A stretch of DNA of 58,912 nt from Bacteroidota bacterium (GTDB lineage: Bacteria > Bacteroidota > Ignavibacteria > Ignavibacteriales > Melioribacteraceae): the NCBI GenBank assembly GCA_021801605.1, contig JAJYXU010000185.1, positions 1 through 58,912 on the forward strand. Direction: 5' to 3'. Below, one piece after another: positions 32,820 through 41,812 of this stretch. The notes beneath the pieces were generated by a model, which was not told where the DNA came from, ran no database searches, and saw only the letters and a program-made list of their open reading frames with translations. The position numbers and the translations under genes were made by a program. Position 1 is the stretch's first letter. The number at the start of each line of letters is the position of its first letter.

Positions 32820-33971
32820 TCAGCGAACTCTTCCGCGAACAACTTGTCCGGTCAATGTTCCAACCAAATAATCCTTTTCGGAAGCGGATGACGATCCTGC
32901 TTTTGATTCAATTGTAACGCGTATTGCTTCAATCTGTTCTTTTGGTAAAAGTGGAAAAGAAGTGATCTTCAAATATTCACCGCCTTTTGGTTGATAGGCG
33001 CCTATCGAATAGCTTTGCTTTTTACTTACAACCCAAACTTGATAAGCCTGGTTGGAAGGAAGCGGCTGAACATTTTTAAATTGTATCAATCCTTCTTTTT
33101 CATTAAAGGAAAGCAAAACACGCGCGGAGAATTTTTCATTTGGATCCGGACTTGCAAGATTTACAACAGTAATATCTTTGTAATTGAAAAATTCTATTAA
33201 AAAGGAATAACTTGCTATAAAATCATTTACTTTACCAAGGTCGCTCTTCAATGCAGTAACATCATTTTTTAAATTGCTGATTTCTTTTTGCAGAGAATCT
33301 ATCCAACTATAAGAAAAATAACCGAGACCGGAAAAAAGAATCAGCGTTAAAAGAATCGCAATCCATCCTGCAGCGCCGGAAGAAACTTTCTCCGGCTGGA
33401 ATTTTTTTTCGGTTGCAGTTTTTTCAGAAGTTAGCTGCGGCGGAGGAGGTGGTATTGAAGTTAACCTGTTTGGTGCTTCTGCAGAAACTTTTTTTTTGAA
33501 TAAATCTGTTTTGAACTCTTCTTTTGTAGATATCTTCGGAAGTCCTTCGGAAGCAAAAGTTGCAGGCGCATTCTCCGTTGAAGATTGGAATGTAGGAGCA
33601 GGGAGTTTTTTATTCAAGAATGTTAATCTGTTTTGCTTTGGTTTAACAACCGTCTCTGCATCGGTTTTTGGTGTGCTGCTTGATTTAATAAATGTAGCCG
33701 ACGTTTTCTTCTTTTCTTCTATAATCTTAGTCTTGATCTCTTCCTTCATCCCGATTAATTTTTTTGCAACCATATCTTTGATTGAAGAATCGGGATTTTC
33801 CAAATCAAGAATAATTGGAATCATAGAGACAATATTTTGCAGCTCGCCTAATTCTCCTTTCGGCAGAGATCCACCTTGCGCCAGGTAATCTTTAAAATGA
33901 GTATAGTTTTCATTATCCATACACCCGACGGCAAATGCAGCAATCATCTCATCTATTATTTGATCAGCCAT
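32820..33971 (-). CDS. RskA-like anti-sigma factor
   Basis: A 383-residue single-pass membrane protein. The cytoplasmic N-terminus (1-100) should bind the sigma factor, and a Lys/Pro-rich linker with PPPPP follows. The membrane helix lies at about 200-220, then a coiled coil, and the C-terminal domain (FKNVQPLPSNQAYQVWVVSKKQ) is the RskA (anti-sigma-K) domain. It starts 5 bp after the sigma gene, the usual sigK-rskA order. Site-2 cleavage by RseP is a known release route for this class. Confidence 0.9.
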   Translation of the reverse strand: MADQIIDEMIAAFAVGCMDNENYTHFKDYLAQGGSLPKGELGELQNIVSMIPIILDLENPDSSIKDMVAKKLIGMKEEIKTKIIEEKKKTSATFIKSSSTPKTDAETVVKPKQNRLTFLNKKLPAPTFQSSTENAPATFASEGLPKISTKEEFKTDLFKKKVSAEAPNRLTSIPPPPPQLTSEKTATEKKFQPEKVSSGAAGWIAILLTLILFSGLGYFSYSWIDSLQKEISNLKNDVTALKSDLGKVNDFIASYSFLIEFFNYKDITVVNLASPDPNEKFSARVLLSFNEKEGLIQFKNVQPLPSNQAYQVWVVSKKQSYSIGAYQPKGGEYLKITSFPLLPKEQIEAIRVTIESKAGSSSASEKDYLVGTLTGQVVRGRVR

Positions 33972-33976
33972 TGCGG

Positions 33977-34555
33977 TTATTCCCTCACCAGATAATCTCT
34001 TAAACTATGCAGTGCCGTCATAACTTTTCCGCGTACCGTTTCAACCGGAACGTTGAGTTTATCTGCAATCTCATCAATCGTGTATCCTTCATAATATGCT
34101 AAGTGTAAAACATACTTTTGAGTGTCGGTAAGTTTAGCCAAAGATTTTTCAATTTTTGGTTTGATTGTAAACGCTGTATGAAAATCTAAACTATCCATCT
34201 CTTTGGCAAATGTTGGAAGAATATAGTTGTCTTCATAATTGTCTTCATAAAGTTGTAAAGAGGAATTTGCCGAACGGTCTCTTCTCAAAGTATCAACAGC
34301 TTTGTTGCGCGCCAAAGTGATAAGCCAGCTAAAAACATTGCCCGTTTTGAAATCGAATTTTTGAATCTTTCGCCAGATTATAACAAATACTTCTACAAGA
34401 ATTTGTTCTGCCAAAACCTGGTCAGGTGAAATTTTTTTAATGATTGTATATAACAGCGGCGAATATCGGTCGTATAATTCTTCAAGCGCGCGCGATTCAA
34501 ACCGCGCAATCTCATGCATCAATTCTATGTCCGACAACTCTTTAAACTTGCTCAA
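33977..34555 (-). CDS. ECF RNA polymerase sigma factor (SigK-like)
   Basis: A 192-residue sigma-70 family ECF factor. Region 2 is visible (ALEELYDRYSPLLYTII, then FSWLITLARNKAVDTLRR), and region 4 contains LHLAYYEGYTIDEIADKLNVPVETVRGKV with its helix-turn-helix. It uses a TTG start at 34555. It is paired with an RskA-like anti-sigma factor 5 bp downstream and should be released under envelope stress. Target promoters were not identified. Confidence 0.93.
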   Translation of the reverse strand: MSKFKELSDIELMHEIARFESRALEELYDRYSPLLYTIIKKISPDQVLAEQILVEVFVIIWRKIQKFDFKTGNVFSWLITLARNKAVDTLRRDRSANSSLQLYEDNYEDNYILPTFAKEMDSLDFHTAFTIKPKIEKSLAKLTDTQKYVLHLAYYEGYTIDEIADKLNVPVETVRGKVMTALHSLRDYLVRE

Positions 34556-34779
34556 CCAATACTCATATAGTGTGGAATGACCTAATCAAAAGTATCACTA
34601 CTGAGTCAAAATTGCAATTGATTAGAAACAATCCATTATCGGTTGACGGGCATTGTTCAATCAAAACAAAAGCAAACTATCAATAAACATTATTAAAAGC
34701 CGACAGTTGATTGTTGAATGCTGATAGCTTTCAGCTATTTTATTATATTTCGCTCCAAGAAAAACAAAAAGAAAGAATT

Positions 34780-37383
34780 ATGACTTCAAATGAAATACGG
34801 CAGCAGTTTTTAGATTTTTTCAAAAGCAAAGAACACAGAATTGTACAGAGCGCTCCGGTTGTTCCGTACGACGACCCCACTCTTCTTTTCACCAACGCAG
34901 GCATGAATCAATTCAAAGATGTATTTCTTGGAACCGGCTTGCGCGAATATAAACGCGCAGCCGATACACAAAAATGTATTCGTGTTTCAGGCAAACATAA
35001 CGATCTTGAAGAAGTTGGGCATGATACTTATCACCATACATTTTTTGAAATGCTCGGCAACTGGTCGTTTGGAGATTATTATAAGAAAGAAGCAATCCAT
35101 TGGGCTTGGGAACTTCTAACAGAGGTTTGGAAATTACCCAAAGAAAGATTGTGGGCAACTGTTTATAGAACCGATGATGAAGCTCTAAATTATTGGAAGA
35201 GCGAAACTGATATTAACCCGGCACACATTTTAAAATTTGATGAGAAAGATAATTTTTGGGAGATGGGTGATACCGGTCCGTGCGGCCCATGTTCCGAGAT
35301 TCACATTAACTTGAGCGATGATTTAAGCGCTGCTCATTTGGTTAATGCCGGTTCCTCACTCTGCATAGAAATTTGGAATTTGGTTTTCATTCAATATAAC
35401 CGGGATGCAAATGGAACTCTACATGAACTTCCGGCTAAACATGTTGATACCGGAATGGGATTTGAACGTGTGTGCGCAATACTTCAAAATAAAAAATCGA
35501 ATTATGATACTGACGTTTTTACACCGCTTATCAATGAGGTAGCTAAGCTTTCCGATGTTAAGTACAATGAAATTTTACCAGCAGACGATAATTCTTCTGC
35601 CGGACAAAGCAATATTTCAATGCGCGTAATTGCAGATCACATACGCACACTAACATTTGCAATCGGAGACGGCGCCACACCGGGTAACGAAGGACGCGGT
35701 TACGTTTTGCGCCGTTTGCTGCGCCGCGCTGCACGTTACGGAAGAAAAATAAATTTGAAAGATCCGTTTCTTTATAAACTTGTTCATGTTGTTGTTGATA
35801 ATTTCAGTCACGTCTTTCCCGAAATTTCATCTAATAAATCTAACATCGAAAAAATTATTAAAGCAGAAGAAGAAAGTTTTAATGCAACGCTTGACCGTGG
35901 AATAGAGTTGTTCGATTTTCTTGTAAAAAAAATGAATGCTAAGAATGAAAAAATTATTTCCGGCAATGATGTATTCAAACTTTATGATACTTACGGATTC
36001 CCGGTTGATCTAACAGCAGTTATGGCGCGCGAACAAGGATTTGCAATTGGTGAATTTCGTTTTAATGAACTTATGGAGGAACAAAAAGAACGCGCACGTA
36101 AATCAACTAAAGACAAAATGGGATCGGTTAGCGTAACTATTGACAAGCTCGATGATTTTAATATGTTGTCAACGGCACAAACAGAATTCCGCGGTTATGA
36201 TGAATTAAAATGCGAGGCGAAAATTATCGGTTATAAAAATGATAACGGCAAATCTCTTGTTGTACTTGACCGCACGCCGTTTTACGTTGAATCCGGCGGA
36301 CAGGTAGGCGACAAAGGAAATTTAATTGTAAACGACACACATTTACGCGTTGTCAATCTAATAAAAGTGAATAACCAAATTGTTCATGTAGTTGAAAACG
36401 AAAACAATACCGTCCTCACTACCGGAATGAAAATTATTGCTGAAGTGGATTCGAATAGAAGATGGGACATAATGCGCAATCATTCTGCAACTCATTTTCT
36501 ACACAGAGCTCTGAGAGAAATTCTCGGCAAACATGTTCAGCAAGCGGGCTCACTTGTTAATCCGGATCATCTCCGTTTCGATTTCACACATTTTGAAAAA
36601 GTCAGCAATGCAGAAATTGAAGCAATTGAATCGTTCATCAATGAAAAACTGCGCGAGAATTTGCCATTGATTCATCACTGCGATACACCATTTGAAGAGG
36701 CAAAGAAAATGGGCGCGCTTATGTTTTTCGGTGATAAATACGGAGACAAAGTCAACGTAGTTCAGTTCGGCGATTTTACAATGGAATTTTGCGGAGGAAC
36801 TCATGTTAATAACAGTTCGCAGATTGGATTGTTCAAGATTGTAAGCGAGTCATCTATTGCAAGCGGTGTGCGAAGGATTGAAGCGGTTACCGGAGCGGGA
36901 GTTGAGAAGTTTATTAAAGAGCAAGAGAGCAGAATGCAGAATGCAGAACGCAGAATTGATGAATTGGTGGAGGAGAAGAAAAAAATTGAAAAACAACTTG
37001 CTGAATTAAAACTAAAAGAGAAACTCGGTGGACTCGATACAATTCTTACATCTCCTTCCGATGTTAACGGTGTAAAAGTTTTTAAGGGAAAAGTTTCTGC
37101 CTCAAATATGGATGAGTTAAAATCCATGGGTGATGAACTGCGAGAGAAGATGAAGAGCGGTGTTGGCGTTTTGATCTCTGAAATCGAAGGTAAAGTTGGA
37201 ATCGTAGCAGTTGTTAGTGATGACTTAATCAAAGATAAAAAAATTCTTGCCGGAAATATTGTTAAACAAGTTGCTCAAGTTGTCGGCGGAAGCGGCGGCG
37301 GCAAACCTCATCTTGCAACTGCCGGCGGAAAAGATGTTTCAAAGATTGATGAAGCGTTGAATACCGTGGAAAGGTTTTTTTAG
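34780..37383 (+). CDS. alaS: Alanyl-tRNA synthetase
   Basis: An 867-residue class II synthetase. The catalytic core starts FLDFFKSKEHRIVQSAPVVP with motif 1; GNWSFGDYYK, GDTGPCGPCSEIH and the motif-3 block GNEGRGYVLRRLLRRA follow. The editing domain shows the zinc ligands in HNSATHFLH and MEFCGGTHV, and the C-terminal C-Ala domain ends with VGGSGGGKPHLATAGG. The frame is open from 34711, but ATG at 34780 is the family start. A second, diverged copy of the last 41 codons lies at 41463-41585. Confidence 0.97.
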   Translation: MTSNEIRQQFLDFFKSKEHRIVQSAPVVPYDDPTLLFTNAGMNQFKDVFLGTGLREYKRAADTQKCIRVSGKHNDLEEVGHDTYHHTFFEMLGNWSFGDYYKKEAIHWAWELLTEVWKLPKERLWATVYRTDDEALNYWKSETDINPAHILKFDEKDNFWEMGDTGPCGPCSEIHINLSDDLSAAHLVNAGSSLCIEIWNLVFIQYNRDANGTLHELPAKHVDTGMGFERVCAILQNKKSNYDTDVFTPLINEVAKLSDVKYNEILPADDNSSAGQSNISMRVIADHIRTLTFAIGDGATPGNEGRGYVLRRLLRRAARYGRKINLKDPFLYKLVHVVVDNFSHVFPEISSNKSNIEKIIKAEEESFNATLDRGIELFDFLVKKMNAKNEKIISGNDVFKLYDTYGFPVDLTAVMAREQGFAIGEFRFNELMEEQKERARKSTKDKMGSVSVTIDKLDDFNMLSTAQTEFRGYDELKCEAKIIGYKNDNGKSLVVLDRTPFYVESGGQVGDKGNLIVNDTHLRVVNLIKVNNQIVHVVENENNTVLTTGMKIIAEVDSNRRWDIMRNHSATHFLHRALREILGKHVQQAGSLVNPDHLRFDFTHFEKVSNAEIEAIESFINEKLRENLPLIHHCDTPFEEAKKMGALMFFGDKYGDKVNVVQFGDFTMEFCGGTHVNNSSQIGLFKIVSESSIASGVRRIEAVTGAGVEKFIKEQESRMQNAERRIDELVEEKKKIEKQLAELKLKEKLGGLDTILTSPSDVNGVKVFKGKVSASNMDELKSMGDELREKMKSGVGVLISEIEGKVGIVAVVSDDLIKDKKILAGNIVKQVAQVVGGSGGGKPHLATAGGKDVSKIDEALNTVERFF

Positions 37384-37426
37384 TACGTAACTTAACAATC
37401 ACTGGGATAATGTTGTAATTTTTTAA

Positions 37427-37465
37427 CCTCGACGCTCCAAAGAGTACTTCGGGCAAGCGTCGAGG
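37427..37465 (+). terminator. Hairpin after alaS
   Basis: A 10-bp perfect stem (cctcgacgct / agcgtcgagg) with a 19-nt loop, followed by aattctttt, lies 43 bp after the alaS stop. The stem also resembles the cctcgac palindrome family. The rest of the space up to 37638 holds nothing recognisable. Confidence 0.55.
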
Positions 37466-37638
37466 AATTCTTTTGACTAAAAAAAACACACATTCCAAAG
37501 CAATGGTAAGAACACACTGATAAACAGAGCCATAAAGATATCAAAGCACATTGGAGTCCCTGTTCAAGTCCTCAACTGCAACGTTCCAATTAATTTGCTG
37601 CGACATCCTTAAAAGATACCTTCGCTCAAATCTTCTTC

Positions 37639-39456
37639 TTAATTTTTAGACCCAATGCACGATAAATCATTCGGTAATGGCTGTACGAACATATACTGCG
37701 GCCAGATAGCATTCCTACTAACATCAACAAAACTGTGGCGTTTTCCAACCTGTAAGTTATCTGTCTTCATGTAATCCACGAGCATGTCGATTGGCGTCCA
37801 TGCTTTGCCTGTTGAAGAATTGATGAGTTCAGCTTTATTAGTGAAACCGCTGTGGCGGCACAACATATTCGATGCTTCTTCCCCCGGAGCTTTGCAGCTA
37901 GCTACCGACAGTACATCATCTGCTTTTAGATCCTTATCCGTTCCTGAATATTTTATCCCAATAACGCGAGCGCCATCGGGCTTATTTAAATTTAGTGTTA
38001 TATCAATACCCGAAAAGCCGCCGACCCAGCCGCCCTCCTGCAGAAACGCGTTCTGAGAATAAGTTTTTGTCAGGCGCTCTTCAACGATCATTTTGAGAGA
38101 ATCACCACGAATCTCCGCCGTAGCGATGGTTGCAAACCCTGGAAAAAAGCGGTAGAGATCTTCAAGTGTAATCTCGCCGCTGGCTACAGATTCATCTTCG
38201 TAAAGAAAGCCATGCTGAGCAACAGGGCTATCGTACCTGAATCCAGAAGATATTGCCAATTGTGCACCAGTTTTTTTTCGGAGAAGATCAGTAAACGCAT
38301 TGTTAAAGGAATTTTCAAGCGAGTTCATTCTGGTCAATAAACCTGTTGTATATCCTACAACGGTGCTGATCGGTTGATGGAGTTCTTGTATTTTTGGACC
38401 CAGGGGATTGTTCATGTTTGGGTCGGTACGTAGGAAAGATTCTCGTTCATTCTTTACAAGAGCCAGCATTTCTAGATCTTCCGGGATGTCCGGTGTAATC
38501 GTATGTACTTCCCATTTCTTCTTCACAACCTTACCGTTCACAACCGTCAAGTCCATCTTCCCAAGATATGCATCATGACCCGACTCGACCACCCATGTAC
38601 CGCTGGCGGAAGTTAACGGTTTATAAGTGAGTTCGTGGGTATGGGCTGAAAAAATAACATCAACTCCAGGATTAATGATCTGTGCAAGCCGATATGCCTT
38701 TTGAATTCCGAGTTCACTCATCACCATAACAATATGAGCGCCTTGTTTTCGCAATTCAGAAGCATATTTGTTAATCAGATTTTTGTAATTCTCTTCACCT
38801 TGTACAAAGTTAAAACCCATCGTTAGCCGTTTATCCATCTGAGGCACAATATCCGAGGTAATACCGATGAAACCAATCTTCACCCCATTTTTCTCAATCA
38901 TCATTGTTGGGGGAAGGACATGGTTGCCTTCGATAGTCGGGTCCAAAGGTCCTACATTTTTGAATGTGAGATTCGCAGCAATGTTCGTAAAGGTCGGTGT
39001 CTTGATAGGATACGACGGCAGCATTTTTTGAAACATTGTCGGGATTAGAGCAGATGGCAGATAGCGTTTCCGAAATACTGCTGGACCGTACGCAAAGTCC
39101 CAGTTTCCCGGCACCCCCACATCAATCCCCAACTGATTTACAGGGTCAACAATTGCATTGCCTGTTGTATATGATGCCTCAACACCTCCATGATATGTAT
39201 CTCCAATATTCATAAGAATGGTGTTTGGGTTTTGACTCTTGAACCGATTGACCAGCGTTTTAAGTCTTGCTAGTCCACCGCGTTCGCCGATAATGGCACG
39301 ACCATTGGGATCAGTTAGGCATGGATCTCCGACTCTTACCAAAGTTTTATGCGGTGTAAGATGGGCATGTAGATCGTTGAATTGCAAGAGTGTGATTTTT
39401 GTTTGAGCAAATAAGTTCAAGGTAAACAGGAATGAGAACAGAATTAAGGTTTTCAT
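37639..39456 (-). CDS. SoxB-like / 5'-nucleotidase-family exported metallophosphatase
   Basis: A 605-residue exported two-metal esterase. After a signal peptide (1-17) come D28 and H30 in FNDLHAHL, NIGDTYHGG, VPGNWDFAYG and, later, SAHTHEL with the last metal ligands; the C-terminal 5'-nucleotidase domain follows from about 350. In the third motif the usual Gly-Asn-His-Glu of nucleotidases is Gly-Asn-Trp-Asp, nearer to the His/Asn-Trp-Glu-Phe block of the thiosulfohydrolase SoxB. It is the last gene of an operon with a persulfide dioxygenase and a TauE exporter, which also favours a sulfur role. A plain nucleotidase is the alternative. Confidence 0.75.
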   Translation of the reverse strand: MKTLILFSFLFTLNLFAQTKITLLQFNDLHAHLTPHKTLVRVGDPCLTDPNGRAIIGERGGLARLKTLVNRFKSQNPNTILMNIGDTYHGGVEASYTTGNAIVDPVNQLGIDVGVPGNWDFAYGPAVFRKRYLPSALIPTMFQKMLPSYPIKTPTFTNIAANLTFKNVGPLDPTIEGNHVLPPTMMIEKNGVKIGFIGITSDIVPQMDKRLTMGFNFVQGEENYKNLINKYASELRKQGAHIVMVMSELGIQKAYRLAQIINPGVDVIFSAHTHELTYKPLTSASGTWVVESGHDAYLGKMDLTVVNGKVVKKKWEVHTITPDIPEDLEMLALVKNERESFLRTDPNMNNPLGPKIQELHQPISTVVGYTTGLLTRMNSLENSFNNAFTDLLRKKTGAQLAISSGFRYDSPVAQHGFLYEDESVASGEITLEDLYRFFPGFATIATAEIRGDSLKMIVEERLTKTYSQNAFLQEGGWVGGFSGIDITLNLNKPDGARVIGIKYSGTDKDLKADDVLSVASCKAPGEEASNMLCRHSGFTNKAELINSSTGKAWTPIDMLVDYMKTDNLQVGKRHSFVDVSRNAIWPQYMFVQPLPNDLSCIGSKN

Positions 39457-39486
39457 ATTTTTATCTCCTTTAATATTTTCTATTAG

Positions 39487-40254
39487 TTATTGAACGATTT
39501 TATATAACATTTGAATGCCAACGATGGAGATTAGCAGAGCCAATGCCCAGCGCAACGTTCTTGTTTGTATTCTGTGACTGAATTTACTTCCAAGGTATAC
39601 CCCTGGCAAGGAACTAAGCACTGCAATTGTAGTTGGTAATACCGAGACCTGTCCTACAACAATTTTCCCCACACTTGCTGAAAATGCTGAGAGGAGAACA
39701 ATGCCGAGTGTGGATCCAATCGTTACACGTGTAGGGATATTCAAAACAGTTATCATTAATGGAGAGATCAGGAAAGCACCGGGAGCTCCTACTATCCCAC
39801 CAAAGAATCCTACTACAGTTGCAATCCCAATGGCTCCAGCTTTGCTAAACTTAAGCTCATTATTTTCTATTTCAAGATTCTCCCTTTTCATTACCACTAG
39901 TACAGCCCCTAAGACCGCCATCAGCGCAAAGATTGTAATGATGAAATTAGGATCGACGGCTCCAGATGCTAAAGCCCCGCTCAGCGAAGCAATCGCCATA
40001 GGAATACCTATAACAAGAACTAACTGCGTGTTAACAACACCTTTCTGCCTATGTACAAGTGCACCCACCATGGATGCACTGAACACTTGCAGACTCGTCA
40101 TACCAGAAATGTTTTTCACATCAAGTGGGTTGACACCGAAGAGTGATGGTATATAAAGATAAGACGGAATAAGAAGCACCGCTCCGCCTAATCCTAACAT
40201 GCCAGAAACAACAGATGTAAAAAAGGATATAAGTCCGAGTAGCACAAGTTCCAT
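39487..40254 (-). CDS. TauE/SafE family sulfite exporter
   Basis: A 255-residue membrane protein with about eight helices and the duplicated TauE/SafE pattern: GLISFFTSVVSGMLGLGGAVLLIPSY in the first half and GFFGGIVGAPGAFLISPLMI in the second. Family members export sulfite, sulfoacetate or thiosulfate-type anions. Its ATG overlaps the stop of the persulfide dioxygenase-rhodanese gene (TAATG), so they are translated together. This matches the cst-type operons in which the dioxygenase makes sulfite that a TauE protein removes. Confidence 0.9.
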   Translation of the reverse strand: MELVLLGLISFFTSVVSGMLGLGGAVLLIPSYLYIPSLFGVNPLDVKNISGMTSLQVFSASMVGALVHRQKGVVNTQLVLVIGIPMAIASLSGALASGAVDPNFIITIFALMAVLGAVLVVMKRENLEIENNELKFSKAGAIGIATVVGFFGGIVGAPGAFLISPLMITVLNIPTRVTIGSTLGIVLLSAFSASVGKIVVGQVSVLPTTIAVLSSLPGVYLGSKFSHRIQTRTLRWALALLISIVGIQMLYKIVQ

Positions 40255-41369
40255 TACCGCATGTTCCCCGATTGTTTTCTGTTGGAATAGTTGTTGTTAA
40301 AAAACCAGGCTGAGGTCCCACCCTCAATATTATATACTTCTGTGTATCCCTGCCGTGTAAGATAATGAGCCACTTCATACGAACGATTACCACTCTGGCA
40401 AATCACTGCTATGGGTTGAGACCTGTCCGTTGGAAGTTCATGTATGCGTTGCATAATTTCATATGTGGGAATGTTTATTACACCCGGAACGGCTCCGAAT
40501 GCTATCAACTCGAATGGCTGACGCACATCAAGGAGATAGAGATTGGAATTCTCCTCCATCATATTTGCTAAATCCGTTGCACTTATATTTTCGAATGGCT
40601 CATTCCGCTTCGACACAATACGTTTCGAACCACATTGGAGAGTCATCTTACCGCTCTCCGCTACTTCCGAGATTGGTGGAAAGAACTCGGCTACAAATTC
40701 CACATACTCTTTCTTTGTGCGCAGCTCCAAGAACGGGTTAGTAAGCTTTTCTTCGCTGAGATATGAAAACGTATTCTCCTCATAATCGTGTCCGGGCCAT
40801 ATTTTGATATGGTCGGGCAAGGGAAGGATTTTGTTAATGAGACTATCATACTGTTCTCCCGGGTTACCTCCCGGCAGATCGCTACGACCCGCTTGTCCAA
40901 TCAATATGAGGTCACCGGTAAAAAGATTACCTTCAATCAAAACACTAATGTGGTTATCGGTATGACCTGGGGTGAAAAGGATTGTAAACTTGAGTGGACC
41001 GATTTCAACAACATCACGGTCTTTTACATAGTGATCAACTTCAAACTTTGCATTGGCGCGTAAAATATCACCAATACCGAACTTGTCACCCTGGTCAACA
41101 ATCTTCCATTTGTTCTTAGTATTCTCGTGCATGATAAGCTTTGCGCCGAAATTCTTCTTTAACTCCCCAGCAGCCGAGATGTGATCTGCGTGGGTGTGAG
41201 TATCTATCACATGCGTGATGTGAATACCGAGTTCGTCGGCAAGATACGAGATCTGCTGAAGGTCTTCAATATTTGGATCTACCACTACAGCATTTCTTGT
41301 TTCTTCATGCGCAATGATATACGACAACGTGCCGGTACCGTCAGTGGAACGGATTTGTTTAATATACAT
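40254..41369 (-). CDS. Persulfide dioxygenase-rhodanese fusion (MBL fold)
   Basis: A 371-residue fusion. Residues 1-235 are a metallo-beta-lactamase domain of the ETHE1/persulfide dioxygenase type: THTHADH (about 57-63), PGHTDNH, TGDLILIGQAGRSD and PGHDYEE, with iron-binding His/Asp. Residues about 270-358 are one rhodanese domain with active-site loop CQSGNRS (Cys324). Such enzymes oxidise glutathione or other persulfides to sulfite and can pass sulfane sulfur to make thiosulfate (as CstB). The downstream TauE gene overlaps by one base. GGAAATG-type site precedes the ATG. Confidence 0.9.
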   Translation of the reverse strand: MYIKQIRSTDGTGTLSYIIAHEETRNAVVVDPNIEDLQQISYLADELGIHITHVIDTHTHADHISAAGELKKNFGAKLIMHENTKNKWKIVDQGDKFGIGDILRANAKFEVDHYVKDRDVVEIGPLKFTILFTPGHTDNHISVLIEGNLFTGDLILIGQAGRSDLPGGNPGEQYDSLINKILPLPDHIKIWPGHDYEENTFSYLSEEKLTNPFLELRTKKEYVEFVAEFFPPISEVAESGKMTLQCGSKRIVSKRNEPFENISATDLANMMEENSNLYLLDVRQPFELIAFGAVPGVINIPTYEIMQRIHELPTDRSQPIAVICQSGNRSYEVAHYLTRQGYTEVYNIEGGTSAWFFNNNYSNRKQSGNMR

Positions 41370-41462
41370 ATGACATTTCCTTTCTTTTGCTGTTGATGTA
41401 AGATTGATTTTTTTTATAAATAAGATGCAAAGTCTTTAATAAAGATTCGCTAAATTGTATGA

Positions 41463-41585
41463 AAAATTCTTGCCGGAAATATTGTTAAACAAGTCGCTCA
41501 AGTGGTTGGAGGAAGCGGCGGCGGAAAAGATGTCTCTAAAATTGACGAAGCATTAAGAAGTATTGAAAGAACAATTAACCAATAG
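41463..41585 (+). pseudogene. Orphan second copy of the alaS 3' end
   Basis: This stretch encodes 40 residues (KILAGNIVKQVAQVVGGSGG, then GKDVSKIDEALRS and a stop) that match the last part of AlaS at 37243-37383, with several synonymous differences and deletion of the eight residues PHLATAGG. A stop codon lies in frame directly before it and no start is present. It is not a gene but a remnant of another alaS copy, on the far side of the sulfur island. Confidence 0.88.
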
Positions 41586-41790
41586 AGACCTCTGAAAAAT
41601 TGGATGGCGTACAATGACAAAATAATAAATAGAACGCTGATTACGCGGATCCACCCCGTGGAATAAATTAAGAACCAAATTTTTCCAAAAACACAAATGC
41701 TATTCCACGGGGTAAACTGATTTTTACAGATTTAATCCGCTATAATCTGTAAAATCTGCGTCATCCGTGTTCTATAAAATCTTAAGTTGA
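41586..41790. repeat. Composite repeat: gagacctct end, ACGGAT array, nested palindrome
   Basis: It begins at the alaS relic stop with gagacctctgaaaaattgg. An ACGCGGAT/ACTGAT array is split by the palindrome at 41651-41713 (arms accccgtggaata and tattccacggggt, 13 bp perfect) and ends atccgtgttctat. The same palindrome with nearly the same loop is inside the element at 55468-55638. Its order is that of 2743-2965. Together with the relic it fills the gene-free space before the kinase gene. Confidence 0.75.
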
Positions 41791-41812
41791 CAGCATTGGA
41801 TATATGAGGGGA

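Noticed and set aside
34711-34779. 23-codon extension of alaS
   Set aside because: It has no family similarity and begins with TTG; ATG at 34780 matches the usual AlaS N-terminus.
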